A stretch of DNA of 64,000 nt, taken from Heliocybe sulcata. Taxonomy: Eukaryota; Basidiomycota; Agaricomycetes; Gloeophyllales; Gloeophyllaceae. Made by a program: the position numbers and the translations under genes. Numbering within the stretch: the stretch's first letter is position 1; the number at the start of each line of letters is the position of its first letter. Below the pieces are notes generated by a model that saw only the letters and a program-made list of their open reading frames with translations, made no database searches and had not been told where the DNA came from. The DNA lies in the NCBI GenBank assembly GCA_004369045.1, contig ML213514.1, positions 46,596-110,595 on the forward strand, written 5' to 3'. Of this stretch, positions 44,274-55,926 are shown one piece after another.

Positions 44274-46304
44274 ATGTCTTCTGACTCGGACGCTGCTGTG
44301 GCAGCCTACGTGCAACTTGTCCAAGATAATTTTATGATCAATCTTTCTGCTGGTGAGCATTTCCTTCTATGCCTTGGCACTTGCACACTGAGAATGTCGT
44401 AGCTGCTGCGACAACCTGGCTCGTTTATGACATTGTTATTACTTTGGATCAGGAGGTGCGCTATTCCTATGCCTCTCAGCTCTCGTTTCTGCAGCCTGCT
44501 AATGCATATATATGCCTGCCACAGATCAAATTCACATGGAGGCGAGAGCCCATATCTGAGATGCTCTGGATTAAGCTGTTCACCTTGGACTTCGTATCCC
44601 AGATCCCGGTGGACGATCCCGAAATCACTGTACATCATTGTACGGTACTTTACGCTAGCCAATATGCTGTGTGTATCTTACATTTCTACTGTTGTATCGT
44701 AACTCTAAATATTAACACCTTTCAGACTGTATCTTATAGGTCGGTACCTGTGGTCGCTGACGACGCCCGCATCGTATTGACTGCTGTCACGGAAGTTAAT
44801 ACAAACACGAACGCTCCCTTAGCGGTGGGTTCAGTTAAAATGTGTCACTTTTGGAAGTCGTTTGTGACGCCGAATACATTAGCTGTCAGTGCAGTCCGCA
44901 GTCATGGGCTACGGTACTCATATTATCTAAATCAGGTGCAAACACTGGCGATTTTATTGGTTTTTGTTAGTTCTCGTCGTAGTTCATCCTATCCCTACAG
45001 AGTTGTCTAACCTTTTGCTGCTTGACAGTTCCGGCCCGGTGTTGACGACTCTTTTCGCTGAGGCCTTGCTTGTCATTCGATTATATGCCCTTTATTATGG
45101 TAGATGGAAAGGTACGCAGTCACCTTCACATTGGAGACCTCCATTTGATTGCTCGCACTCTACGTGCGCGCATTCCCAGCTATCTTTTTAGTAGGAACGC
45201 TGTATCTCGGTAAGAGTACATATATCGATGATAACAGGAGTTCTATATAACGACATCGTATGCTCAAATGCAGCTGAATCCACCGTACGAGTCCACATTA
45301 TGTCTACCTTTTCTAATATCCCTGACCTTTTGCATAGATGAATATCGTGTCTGCTGTCTTGACACTAAGGCCTCTTCCACTGTCACCTAATACACTCGGT
45401 CTTCCAGGTTGCTCGTACTCGCACGAGGCGGTCGATCCAGAGATGCTCAAGCTAGCCATCGGATCATGGTGCGCATGATATCGTTCTGAGTCCGCAGCTG
45501 TTGTAATTTACCTCAAACCTTCCAGGGGTTTGGTGGCATTTGTAACATGTAAGTCTTGCTTTCCATACTACTTTCCCGAGCGCCAAGTCTCGGAACCGTA
45601 TTTATACTGACTCTTGTCCTAAAAGTCATGTATTTCCTCCTCATACTCATCAATGTCATCACTACAATCTATCCAAGAGGATTGCCTGGTGAACGCTTGG
45701 AATTACTCAGCTTGGCGAAGTTCGCTCCGATAGTGTATCTCTTCATGAGAGATGGAACTGTCTACTTCTTCATGTGCGTCAAGTGTCCGCTGGATCTTCG
45801 TCATCTAATGCTCGTGCCGTTCTCGGCGTTCTACAGAGTCTTTGGTGAGCCGCTTTTTATCGATACACGCCTTTCTTTGTCTGATCCTCGGGTGTCTCAT
45901 GTAGTCGCAGCATTGTTGACGATCTCCATGACTGTGGCATTTCCCAGTAGAGCCATCAGTGCCATGGGCTACCTGTACGTACATATTGCTGTTGTTTCCC
46001 GTTACTCGGGAATATGAGTCTCTGCTAATGGCGCAAGTTCACACAGATGGCTGACGGTCACATATTCAGTCATGGTAAGCAAATCCTCGCCTCGGCCTCT
46101 TAAGCAGAGACTGACGAATGAGCATCTTGTAATTAGTCAGCCCGACTCTATCTCAATCTGCGGGGTGCAATGGCAGGAAATCAGAGGACAATTGGATCGC
46201 CAGAGTCCGTAGAGCTACATGTGCGCGACCGCACCACTGCCGGCGATATAGCTTTTGCACCTGTTACAACGCAAACCATGTCCACGGTATCGGAGGCAGT
46301 GTAA
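44274..46304 (+). CDS. DUF6533 seven-helix membrane protein
   Basis: Basidiomycete-expanded family of seven-helix proteins of unknown function. ATG at 44274 gives MSSDSDAAVAAYVQLVQDNF and MINLSA. After an intron comes VAATTWLVYDIVITLDQEVR with a following IKFTWRR, the family's YD..ITLD.EV..IW.R signature. Later exons give GPVLTTLFAEALLVIRLYAL and YYGRWK, then GCSYSHEAVDPEMLKLAIG, LLILINVITTIYPRGLPGER, LELLSLAKFAPIVYLFMRDG and TVYFF, which match the middle and C-terminal helices. The last exon reads SARLYLNLRGAMAGNQRTIG and ends TMSTVSEAV. Exon boundaries are numerous and partly uncertain; some introns between 44650 and 45020 could not be fixed, so disruption cannot be excluded. Confidence 0.65.
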
Positions 46305-46809
46305 TGGCTGGACTGTTCACCACGGCCTCTGCTCTTGATCCGTGCTGTGTTGTACGTGTGCGCACAGGTGACAGGAAGAGAGGCGCTGTATAGACGTAAT
46401 ATTGGGCATAACAGTTATCGAAGGGCATATACTGGGTTTGTCAGCGGTCGAACAGTGCTGCAAAGTACAGTTTAAACAGGTTCTCTACTGAGGATGACAT
46501 CCAGCTCTGTCTTCAACTCAGTGGGCAAGAAATGGATTATTTGCAGATTGTTGCTAAATAGCATTCGGCACCGACGACTTGAAACTATTTCAGTAAATAA
46601 TTGTGTATCTGCCTAAAGTGGATTGGATATCGTGCACGGTTACTTTAGTAAAGCGTAACACGTTCTCCTCGTCCTCGACCGCGTATCCTCGCCTTTCGAA
46701 CCGTTTCTAGGAAGACTGAGCCGTACTGGAGTTACTGGGGCATGTATGTTTCCATAGTCTGATATCTCTGAATCGTGACTTGTTGTATTCATCGCTGTAA
46801 ATCGCCCAG
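46305..46809. other. Intergenic region / unresolved first exon of the next gene
   Basis: About 500 nt. Should contain the promoter and the first exon(s) of the disordered His/Glu-rich protein, whose visible frame opens at an acceptor-like cgcccag (ending 46809), but I could not identify the start codon. Confidence 0.4.
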
Positions 46810-48505
46810 GCCGCTGCCGGACGAGCGACCACGCCAAAGCGTCGCGAATCTCATCGGACGGTTTGAGCAGCAAACCAAGCGTCAATCGGTAGTCTTAGGC
46901 CCGTCAAGAAGCTCTAGTGTGCAGTCTCAGAACGGTGGAGATGCAGCGATTGCTGAGATCAAGGAGAAGAGGGAATGGCCTCCCAGGTCTACTGTTAAGG
47001 AATCGTCACCCCTCTCGCCGCCATTGAACGCTGTTCGTTCGCCTCCAAAGAGTCCAGAGACTGACAATCCCATCTCTCTACCACCCCCTGCTTCGCCGCC
47101 TCCTAAGGCTACCAGCCCGCCGCCTGCCAAAGCTCCTGAGAAGAAGCCCGCGAGTGGTGGAAGACCAAGTACTGCACCGTCTGCCTCGAAGGCTCCTGTC
47201 AAGCCCCCGAGGACATCTGAGATCAAGCCAGCAGCCGGTACTACGAAGTCTGCGTCTACTAGAACATCGACCGTCCGTTCGCCACCTCCTACATCTCACC
47301 GGCCGGTCAAGGCACAGCATACTGGCGGGACAAGCGCTGCTGTACCTCCGCGTACACCCTCTCGTACCGGAAACGTTCGCTCGACTTCCGCAGCGACCCC
47401 CGTCACCCGACCAAAGACGCCCTCCTCGGGCCTGTACGCGCCTACCGCTGCCTCCCTGGCCAAGTCCAAAAGCGCGTCAGACATACCCAAGTCTCCTCCG
47501 ACGAGAAAGTCTGCGCTAAGCACGTCGGAAAGGCTCACCAAACCCACCGCGGCTTCCGTGGCGAAGGCTCGCAGTCCTCCGCCTGCGACAGGCTCGCCTA
47601 AGAAGCCCACGGCAAGCGCGACGAGAGGTGCGGCGTCCGCACCACGGGGTACGACGAAGATGCGGGTTGGTCTCGCTCCTGCTAGGGAGAAGGCGCAGAA
47701 GACTCAGGCAACGGCTCAAGCAACGGATGCACCGGCAGCGGAGCAGTCCGAGAATGGGCATCAGATCGACCATCCACAAGACTTGTCAGGATCGACTCAA
47801 GTTGAAGATGTTGTTGAGGCAAGTAAAGACGCAGAGGAGGTTGAAGACATGTCGGCGCATAAGGAGCCGGTCGAAGAGCCTGCGCACGAGGAAGAGTCTC
47901 AAGAGTCGGCGCATGAGGAAGTTGCAGAAGAGCCCGCGCATGAGGAGCATGTTCAGGATGAGTCGGCCCAGGATGCACCAATGCCTGAGCCTACGCCTGC
48001 CATCGGAGGCGAGTATCGCGAGGAACCGAGCGAGGCTGTGGAGGAAACTCGTTTGGTGACGGACGAAGCTCACGGGGCGGAGCATGAGCCAGAGCAAGAG
48101 GACGAGGGGCATGAACCTGCGCACGAACAGACCGCTCCTGCAGCTGAAGAACATGGGCCTGCTGTCGCAGAGCACGCTGCACCTGAGACTGAGGCGGATG
48201 CGTCCACTGAGCCCGCTGGTGTTCACGGGCACTCCGATGATGAGCTGGAGGCGACCGTTGATCCCGCCAGCGCTCACGAGCACTCGGACGATGCTACCAC
48301 TGACCCCGATGATGCTCACGAGGACCACGGTCATGAGGCGTCTGCTCATGAGCAGGAATCTTCTGTCGAGCAACCTTTCACCGGTGCGAAGACCTCTGTG
48401 GGAGGCAGTGACATCGAGGAAATTGTGAACATGCTAGAGTTCAAGCCTGTCAGCAGCAGTGTCCTCCACGACGCTCCCGAGATCCCTGACATGGACGACG
48501 AGTAA
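46810..48505 (+). CDS. Disordered Pro-rich and His/Glu-repeat protein
   Basis: The visible frame begins RPLPDERPRQSVANLIGRFE, QQTKRQS, a short conserved-looking helix that probably anchors the family. It then runs into about 230 residues of Pro/Ser/Lys-rich low complexity (SPPLNAVRSPPKSPET, PPPASPPPKATSPPPAKAP), then a second basic segment (APRGTTKMRVGLAPAREKA). The C-terminal 230 residues are very acidic with repeated AHEE/AHE units (EEPAHEEESQESAHEE, EEPAHEEHV, GHEPAHEQT, SAHEHSDDATTDPDDAHEDH). It ends EIVNMLEFKPVSSSVL and APEIPDMDDE, which look like short linear motifs. The 5' end is incomplete; no in-frame ATG precedes the helix. No function can be named; a cytoskeletal or scaffold role is a guess. 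Confidence 0.7.
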
Positions 48506-49237
48506 TCGTGCCGTGGATATATTAACTCCTGGACAACATCGCTGCCCTGGAGCTGGCCTAACGTAGAGTGAAGAAGACTATTGAACCTTGTATACACTTA
48601 ACGGTGCGTCCAATCTCTTCAGTCCTCTGGGTATTGCCTGATTATCCGGCTAGATTGCAGAATGATACCTGTCTTTACTTTACCCGATCAATGGTCCAAC
48701 TCATGTTTGATATCTGACTCGTTATGTTCATGCTTTACGAACCTCGTTGCAATGCTGACTACGATCCCCGATGCCTAGCTTGCTGTACACTCCTGGTTTC
48801 CCGACTGCTCTGTGCACTTCAGCGAATATCGGAACTGCATTTACCTCTACTATTTCGCTATCGAATTTACGAGTGCATCTGATATCATGCTGTTCGATGT
48901 TGACAGCTCTTCCAGTTATTATTCTCTATCCACCTTGGTAATTGATCTGATTGAAGTCTTGATTCTGTCCCCTGTGTATTTAATTCCTCTATATCTCATT
49001 TCCACGCGTCGGTCTCGGATTAAGCTGGAAATTCTGCGCCTGTCCCTCTACCTGCAGGACTGACCGGTACCCGTCAATTGCTTTCACTTCGGCCCCAATG
49101 TATCAGCCCAGGCTACTTATTGCCGGCATGGGCGCTTTGCCGCCTCACGAGTTTGATGAACACGATATAAACCTGTGCTCTGGAAACCCCTGTTGCACTT
49201 GTAGCGCCGGTCTGCTGCTCTTATTGACATCGCCGGA
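48506..49237. other. Intergenic region, disordered-protein gene / coiled-coil gene
   Basis: About 730 nt. An 83-codon frame at 48812-49063 is hydrophobic but has no support. The last 150 nt may contain an additional N-terminal exon of the next gene (an acceptor ttgtag ends near 49203). Confidence 0.4.
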
Positions 49238-50496
49238 ATGGTCTGGTCCCTCCGGAGCTCCTCCTCCAAGACTCAACCTCAAGAAGATAGTATGGAGTTC
49301 GGACATCCACAGCAGCACATGCAGCACGATATCGTCTCAGGAGAGCAGTACCGTTATGCATTGACGAATTTTGTACGTTTGATTCTACGTCCGTTTAGGC
49401 ACGAGTAGTGACCCAAGGTTGTAGCGTATAGCACACGAGAAGGTCGAAGAGCAGAGACGACAGCTGGAGGAGCAAGAGAAACAGGTTGCGTTACTCAGAG
49501 CACGCATCGCCACCCTAGAAGGTGGAACCGGACGCGAAGCTGCTGTTAGGTCTAACCAAGGAGGCAGCTCTGTCGATGACTTCTCAATCAAGGTAGGCAA
49601 AATGCCTCTGTCCACTTCGATTTATTGACCGCCTCGCTCAGAACTCAGCCTCAAAACTCGAAAGGCTAATAAACCGTTGGGCGGCGGATATCGTTCGTGC
49701 GCCCCCAGCGCACATGGACCACCTTCGCGATCTCATACTGTCTGACCTTATGCAAGGGGAGGCTCCCCCCATGACCACCCCAGCTACGCCAATGCAAGTC
49801 CAAAATATCCTGCGGCACGCTATGTCAGAAGCAATATCCGAAGGAATAATAAACTGCCTCATCGTCACAGACTCCAGTGAGGCTAATATCCAGCTTACCC
49901 GCATCCACGAACACCTCTTCTCAAGTGAGTGCTTTTATTACGTCGGGCACCCCTCGATCTCATGTTGGATTACGCCAGAGGACCCGACGGTTGCAAGCGT
50001 CTGGCGCCGACAGACATTCTCGGCAGCGGTCGAAGCTTGTTCGCCACAGCTGCTCACGAATATCTTCAGCGAACAAATGCCGGGACTGGCAGAACTCCTA
50101 TGCTCGAATAACGCGACATCGGCAGCCGCGTTCTTACCAGTGCTTGAGGCAGGGTACCAATTCTCCCGCATGCTCCATGGCTCAAACTCGAGCGCGGGCG
50201 GAACAATCGATGCTTTCTACCGTTCCTTCATCCCTGAAATTGGAAGCGGGCTCTATCCGCGTCAGATCGAGCTGATCAAGAGGTGTCTGAAGAGTGAAGG
50301 AGGCGAGGCAGACAGAGTGGGCGCGACCATTTTCCCGGGTTTAGTCAAGGTCAACAGAGGTCCAATGACGCCGGGAGGTAAGCAAACGGAGAACGTGCAA
50401 ACGGTGGTCAGAAGAGCACAGGTTGTTTGCGAATGTGCCTTGGCAGCTGCCAACACGAACGGCACACCAAGGAATGGCACGCCGCTGCCCGGTTAA
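49238..50496 (+). CDS. Coiled-coil protein of unknown function
   Basis: Exons read in order: MVWSLRSSSSKTQPQEDSME, FGHPQQHMQHDIVSGEQYRY, ALTNF, then after a 53-nt intron RIAHEKVEEQRRQLEEQEKQ and VALLRARIATLEGG, a clear coiled coil. A second intron leads to NSASKLERLINRWAADIVRA, PPAHMDHLRDLILSDLM, VQNILRHAMSEAISEGIINC and LIVTDSSEANIQLTRIHEHL. After a short intron the frame continues DPTVASVWRRQTFSAAVEAC, GYQFSRMLHGSNSS, FYRSFIPEIGSGLYPRQIEL and VRRAQVVCECALAAANTN, with a stop at 50496. The helical C-terminal domain looks conserved and ordered, but I do not recognise it. The true start may be upstream, because the frame is open to an acceptor near 49203. Confidence 0.68.
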
Positions 50497-50703
50497 CAAG
50501 ATTGCGGGTCACATATTATTTATTCTTGCGTGTGGGCTTACCGTGATTACGTCTCTGGGACTCTGTTATCTTGCCTAGTGTAGCACTGATCGTCCGTTGT
50601 CAATTCTATTTATGATGGAATTTTTAGACAACAAGCAACGATGCTAACGTTGCCTCCGTCCCCGCAACCTGGCGAAGACATGGTCAATATCAACACTAAT
50701 CAG

Positions 50704-52775
50704 TTATGCCGTGGCACGCACCTCCAGAGCCTGCTGGACTTCTAATCTGCGCCGTGCAGCTGCCAGCCAGTCCTGCACAAGAATTTTGGGCGTGCCCTTG
50801 AGCTGGTTCACCTCACGGGCAGCGCTGTCCAGATCCTTCTCGTTCAAGTAATACTCAGCTCTTGCAAGAACGCTGAGTACATCGTCGCCCTGTACCAGAC
50901 CAGTCCTCTTGAACGTGAAATTCGATAGGAAATGCGAGGCAAGGTGAGCGAGGAGACCGGGTGTGTTTTGGTCAGGCACGAGTGCTACAGAGGTCACCCG
51001 AGGTGCAACGGAGGTTGTGAACCACGTCACAAGATCCGCTAGCGGCTCGACGCCGACGTCAGGAGTATCCGTGCGTTCGATAATATCCAGTGCGGTGGTA
51101 ATTACGTCATCCTCCTTCGCAGCAGCGACATGTCTGAGGACTCGCAGCTCCTCCCGGAAAGGTTTCCGCACCGGCGACTCCAGGACGTGATTTACAGCGC
51201 GGAGGGCTGACCAGAGGGCATGCACGCGCAAGTTCTCATCAAGATATGCGGTGTTGTCGAGGGCGACGCGTTCGAGCTGCTTGAGGTTGGCGGCAAGGGT
51301 GTCAAGTTTGGCGAGCCGGCCACCCCTCTCTTGCTCGACGCGAACCTTGATGTCTCGGATCCATCGCCGTTGGAGCTCAATGCCCTGAGCAATGACTTCC
51401 TCCTTGAGGCTGAGAAGAGTGTCGTGATAAAAATGACCGCGTGTAAGGATTGGCCTGCATACTCACCGCTCATTGATCAGTTCACTCTGGGTCTGCAACT
51501 CCGTCTCGAGCTTTTCCCGGTAAGCCTTTACGAACTTCTGCCGCTCCTGCTCGAACCATTGCTTGAAACCCTGCTCCTGGTTGTCCAGCTTGTCCTGAGC
51601 CTCCATCTCCATCTCCAGCAGCTTCAATGAGTACTCCCGAGTCTGCTCATCAAGCTTCGCCTCCAGCTGTGTGCGCTCCTGCTCCTTGATCTTCTCCATA
51701 TGGCTGACGAGCTGGGTCAGATCTGTCTTGGCATTATCGAGGACGTCACGAGCTTCGTTCGCCGCGGTGGGGTTGGCGTTCAGGTAGGAGGCGAGATCGT
51801 CGATTGTGGAGGCGAGGTGGGTTATGATTGGCTCCGATACCTGGAGCTCGGCAACAGCAGGGGCGACGAGAGGGAGAGGAGGAGGAGCAGGTTTGGCTTC
51901 AGGTTCACGCGTGGGTTCAGGTCGCTTGGGCGGTGGTGGTCTGGAGAAACCAGGTGGTGGTTCAAAGCCCAGAGGAAGAGGTGCCTCGTAGATCGTCGTC
52001 GCGCCCGAGGAAGGAACGTTGTCTGGCGGGGAGACCCCAGGCTGGTTGGGTGTCGTAGTGGACTCTGGTAACGATTCGACCGGCTTGCCCGCCAGTGCAG
52101 CTTCGGCCTTGCGAACGAGTTCCTCTACCTCAGACGAGAACTGGAGTGCTTGGTGCTTCGCTGCCGCCGCCGCACTCCGACTACCTTGCGCGACTTTCTC
52201 CTCGCTCTTCTTGACACTCGTCTTGAGTGATTCTGCGACGGACTTGATGCGCGTCTCAGCTACGTCCCTCGTAGACTGGATGACAGCCTTCGCCTTGTCA
52301 GCGGTGACAGTCTCCCTCGCCTTCTCCACGCGCTGCTCAGCCTCCTTCGCTGCACCCGAGACCCTCTTCTGCAGACTATCGACCCAGCCCTTTCCACTGT
52401 CAATAATCTGCTGTACCGTCAGAGAGTCCCAGTCGTGGTCTTCGGCATATTCGATGAAGGAAGCCCCGAACGGAACGCGTTCCGAGAAAAGGTCGTAGTA
52501 TCGCTCGTTCTTGAACGCAACGAAGACGCTTCCAATGTAAAATGTCGCGGCTGCTGTAGTCGAATAGAAGACTAGTCGTCGAACAATGCCCTTCTTTTTC
52601 TTTGGTATCGGAGGTTGTGGTGCGGCCTCTGCTTCGGTCGCAAGTCGCTAAGATGTATTCCGTCAGTGACCCACTGGATATCAGACTAGGACATACTCAC
52701 CCTGCGAGCAACCTTCACACAACCGGCCCCATTGCGTGCTACGACCTGCCTGGAAGCAGGCAAGGCGCGGTACAT
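50704..52775 (-). CDS. MIC60: MICOS complex subunit MIC60 (mitofilin)
   Basis: Inner-membrane protein that forms crista junctions. ATG at 52775 gives MYRALPASRQVVARNGAGC, a mitochondrial presequence. After an intron the frame passes through KKKKGIVRRLVFYSTTAATF and YIGSVFVAFKNERYYDLFSE, the single transmembrane helix and the conserved segment after it, then VPFGASFIEYAEDHDWDSLT. A long middle part is coiled coil with a Pro-rich insert (PPPGFSRPPPPKRPEPTREP). The C-terminal mitofilin domain is intact: ERVALDNTAYLDENLRVHAL, WSALRAVNHVLESPVRKPFR, EELRVLRHVAAAKEDDVITT, SHFLSNFTFKRTGLVQGDDV, LSVLARAEYYLNEKDLDSAA, REVNQLKGTPKILVQDWLAA. Stop at 50704. Divergent from the Atg22-like gene with about 300 nt between starts. 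Confidence 0.93.
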
Positions 52776-53079
52776 CCGAGCTCGCTGTCGTCTGCGATGT
52801 CCACGACGTGAATTGCAGTTTAAGATGCCTGTCGGGTATTGCCGGGTACTACTCTTGCACGTCATTTCAGAAATTAATTATGTAAAATATATATTATCAA
52901 GTAAATAATTTGTTGTCGCTTACCGTCAAGTCCCTATCTTATCTTTTAGCATCATTTTTGAGCCTGATGCACGTCCTTGAGAGCGATGGAGACGTCAGAC
53001 AGGATGGCCCGACGGTGCCTCCGGCGCCAAACTTCTCGGGGTTTTCTCCCTCTGCTGTCTTGCGCGACGACACGCTGCT
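52776..53079. other. Divergent intergenic region, MIC60 / Atg22-like gene
   Basis: About 300 nt, with a strikingly AT-rich centre (around 52870-52910). Serves both genes by position. Confidence 0.45.
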
Positions 53080-55526
53080 ATGACTGAAGACGTCGCAGAG
53101 ATGGCCGACTCGAAAAGCCCGGAGGTCGTCGAAGAGACCGGAAGCATCGCATCTCTGGGTAGTCGTCACGGCAGCGACTGGACCACCACCCGGCTGGAAT
53201 TGTGGTCATTTTATGTCTACTACATTGTATGTCTTTCTCAATTGAAAGGGATGCAAAATGTTACACTGTAAGATAGGGCAACAATGGACTTTCAGGTTTC
53301 AACTTTGGACCTTCTCAGTTCCAAAACCTGCTGTATCTCGCCGGTTATGACCCCACCCAGGCTCCTTTCACTACTGCCTGTGGAGATGGTGGTTGCGTGC
53401 TACCTTTCATGGGAAAGGTCCGGGATAGTCAGTGCTTCCATTGTTCTCCAGACCTACCATTTAACTCGTCCTGCTGCCTCAGTTAATTCGATTGTTCTCC
53501 TTACCAATGGCATCAGTTTCGCTATCCAAGCAGTCCTGATCATTGCCATTGGAGCTTGGGCAGATTATGGACGGTGGAGGGATGTCTCCATTGCTTGGCC
53601 TAAGGGACCACATAACTGTACTTACGCAATATCTCAAATAGACCCAATATCCTCATATTTTGGACTATCGTCGCAGTCGCGGTATCCTTTGCCTGGCTAG
53701 GCGTCGAAGATCCGTCAAAATGGAAGGCTGGTACTGCATTATATATTCTTGGTCGTAAGTTGGATTTGAGCAAGCTGTAATGTGACAGAGTTGACGAATG
53801 CCGGATACAGTAATAACATATCAGGTATGCCGTATTATTCCACTCGGACAGGCTCATCCTCATTCATATCGCCAGATGACCCTCACATTTTGGACTGCCG
53901 CCTTCCCTGGACTCGCTCGAGATCTTCCCGAAGTCCGCACTTCCGCTCTGCAAGTCGCAGAGGACACAAAAACGTTCGTCCCCGTACCAGCGTCTCCAAT
54001 CCGCCCAGTTAATCGCAGGATATCAATGAAGCCAGGACCAACACGCGGACTTTGAGTCCATGTCCCGGAACCGCATCTCCAACGTCGCCTTCGCGGTCTG
54101 CTCTGTGGGCGAAGTCATCATCCTCGCCATCATGGTCGGCATCCTCAAGGGTATCAAGTCCGACGCCAGCACAGAAAACAACACCAGAGCGTTCAGTGTT
54201 CTTGTGGCCTTCTCAGGAGGAGTATGGCGTGAGCAGCTCAGTATCCACTCTCCGTCCAGCGACTTATTTGGCTGCATAATGCATGGCGAATCGTAGTATT
54301 ATGTGCCATTCCGTGGTTTCTCTTCGAAAAGCGGAGGCCGGGGCTGGCGCTTCCCCCGGGAGCGTCTCTCTTGACTGTGGGCTTTAGGCAAACGTGGATC
54401 GCACTGAGGGAGTGCATGCGCCTCAAGCAGACATTCTTGTATCTGATATTCTATTTCCTGATGTTCGTCGGCTCTTCTTCGTGAACCAAATTGACCTGTA
54501 CTGATTATTGGCTAAAGGGGAGATGTCTTGAATACCACCGTGTCAGCATATGTCTTCTTATCCTCAAGCGCGGCGAGATTAAAGTCTTTCTTAGAACCGT
54601 GATTGGAACATTGCAGAATAGGTGAGCATCTTGTGAATTCCCCCCTTTAGATGTCTAACTGCTGCCAGTGTCGTGTCGTACTCAACATTTCAACTGACGC
54701 TGCTGTTAATCGTCGGTATAGTAGCGCAAGGCCTAGGAATCTAGTCAGCTCTCTACCACTCCTCACACGAGACTTGATAGCTAACGTTTCCTCTAAGTCT
54801 GTTCTGGGTTGTTCAAAAACGATTCAACATCTCTACGAAAGCAGTACGTCTGAACCATAGCTGAGAGTCCCTGCCATTCGGGAACTGAGATGTTATTGCT
54901 AAAGATGCTGTCGTTCAATGTTTTCTGGATCATCGTAGGTCTCGGAATTCTACAGTAACTTGCTTAGTCACCCTGACGTCTCGCGTAGATTCTAACGATA
55001 TGGGGCCTCATCGGCGTGCACACTGACAAGTTCGGATTCAAACACGTCTGGGAAATCTGGTATACCCCATCTTTGCACCTGCGTCTCTTTCACCCTAGAC
55101 TTATTTCTCATTGATATTTGATCTAGGGCATACCAAGTCTTTTACGGCCTGATGGTCTGCCCATGGTATGCATACAGTCAAACGATGATAAGCGAGGTCT
55201 CCCCGCTCGCGCAGATGTTCCTCTTCTTCTCGCTGTTCTCCGTCATCGGCAAGACGTCGGCATTCATCGGACCCTTCGTGTCCTCTGCCATCATTACTGC
55301 ATCCAACGACAATGATAATATGCCATTCGCATTCCTCTTTGGGTTGTAAGTCATATTTACTTCTGAGCGAAAAGCGTCTGAGCGCTGATAATCCATTCTT
55401 GAATGCAGGGGTACGCTCAGTACTGTTTTCTTGGCGCTTGTGGACGTCAAGAAGAGTCGAAAAGAGTGTGAAGAGTTCGTGCTGGCGGAGACTAAGAGGG
55501 ATGCATTCAGGACGGATGTGATATAG
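53080..55526 (+). CDS. Atg22-like vacuolar amino-acid permease (MFS)
   Basis: Atg22-type proteins export amino acids from the vacuole after autophagy. ATG at 53080 starts MTEDVAEMADSKSPEVVEET and GSIASLGSRHGSDWTTTRLE, LWSFYVYYI. After an intron come GFNFGPSQFQNLLYLAGYDP, then VNSIVLLTNGISFAIQAVLI with IAIGAWADYGRWR (the Atg22 second helix pair), ILIFWTIVAVAVSFAWLGVE and TLTFWTAAFPGLARDLPEVR. Later exons give RISNVAFAVCSVGEVIILAI, MVGILKGIKSDASTENNTRA, TIWGLIGVHTDKFGFK, FYGLMVCPWYAYSQTMISEV, SPLAQMFLFFSLFSVIGKTS, AFIGPFVSSAIITASNDN and the C-terminal AFRTDVI. Many short introns; those between 54300 and 55000 were not all resolved. Several paralogues are usual in basidiomycetes, so it need not be the orthologue of yeast Atg22. 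Confidence 0.82.
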
Positions 55527-55926
55527 ATGTGGCTCCCGCTACAGCAATATCTGCTCGCGGGCATACCAGTTGTCCTATTGAAGAATATGGTGTAGACGGG
55601 ACGAGGGACCAGTCTCTGAAGATGTCATTTACGAATGAGTCTGCACCTTGAAGACTTCAGGTTTTCCATGCAATGACTGCTTCCCATCAACTCCCGGAAT
55701 GATTTCTCATTGTCGAATAACGAGACTAGGCTCAGCGTACGCACCCTCGTACCTCATGGATTCAAGGAGCATACGCCACTACTTTGCACAAACAGGGACA
55801 AATAAGTGTGGGGGACTTCGACTTGGAACATTAATTCTCTAACGCGTCGCAACACTCTAACGCGTCGCAACACACAGCAACAACTGCAAATTATCGAGCG
55901 AAGGTCAAAACATCGTAACGCTTTCC
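55527..55926. other. Intergenic region with tandem repeat
   Basis: About 400 nt between two rightward genes; holds a perfect 18-nt duplication just before the next start codon and nothing else notable. Confidence 0.5.
55838..55873. repeat. Perfect 18-nt tandem repeat, two copies
   Basis: tctaacgcgtcgcaacac occurs twice head to tail, 54 nt before the start codon at 55927, so it lies in the promoter or 5' leader. Confidence 0.9.

Noticed and set aside
47786-48373. 195-codon minus-strand frame
   Set aside because: Mirror of the acidic repeat region of the disordered protein; its Leu/Arg-rich pattern is produced by the repeats on the other strand.
48812-49063. 83-codon hydrophobic frame
   Set aside because: Lies in an AT-rich intergenic region, and its composition follows the base content; no conserved feature.
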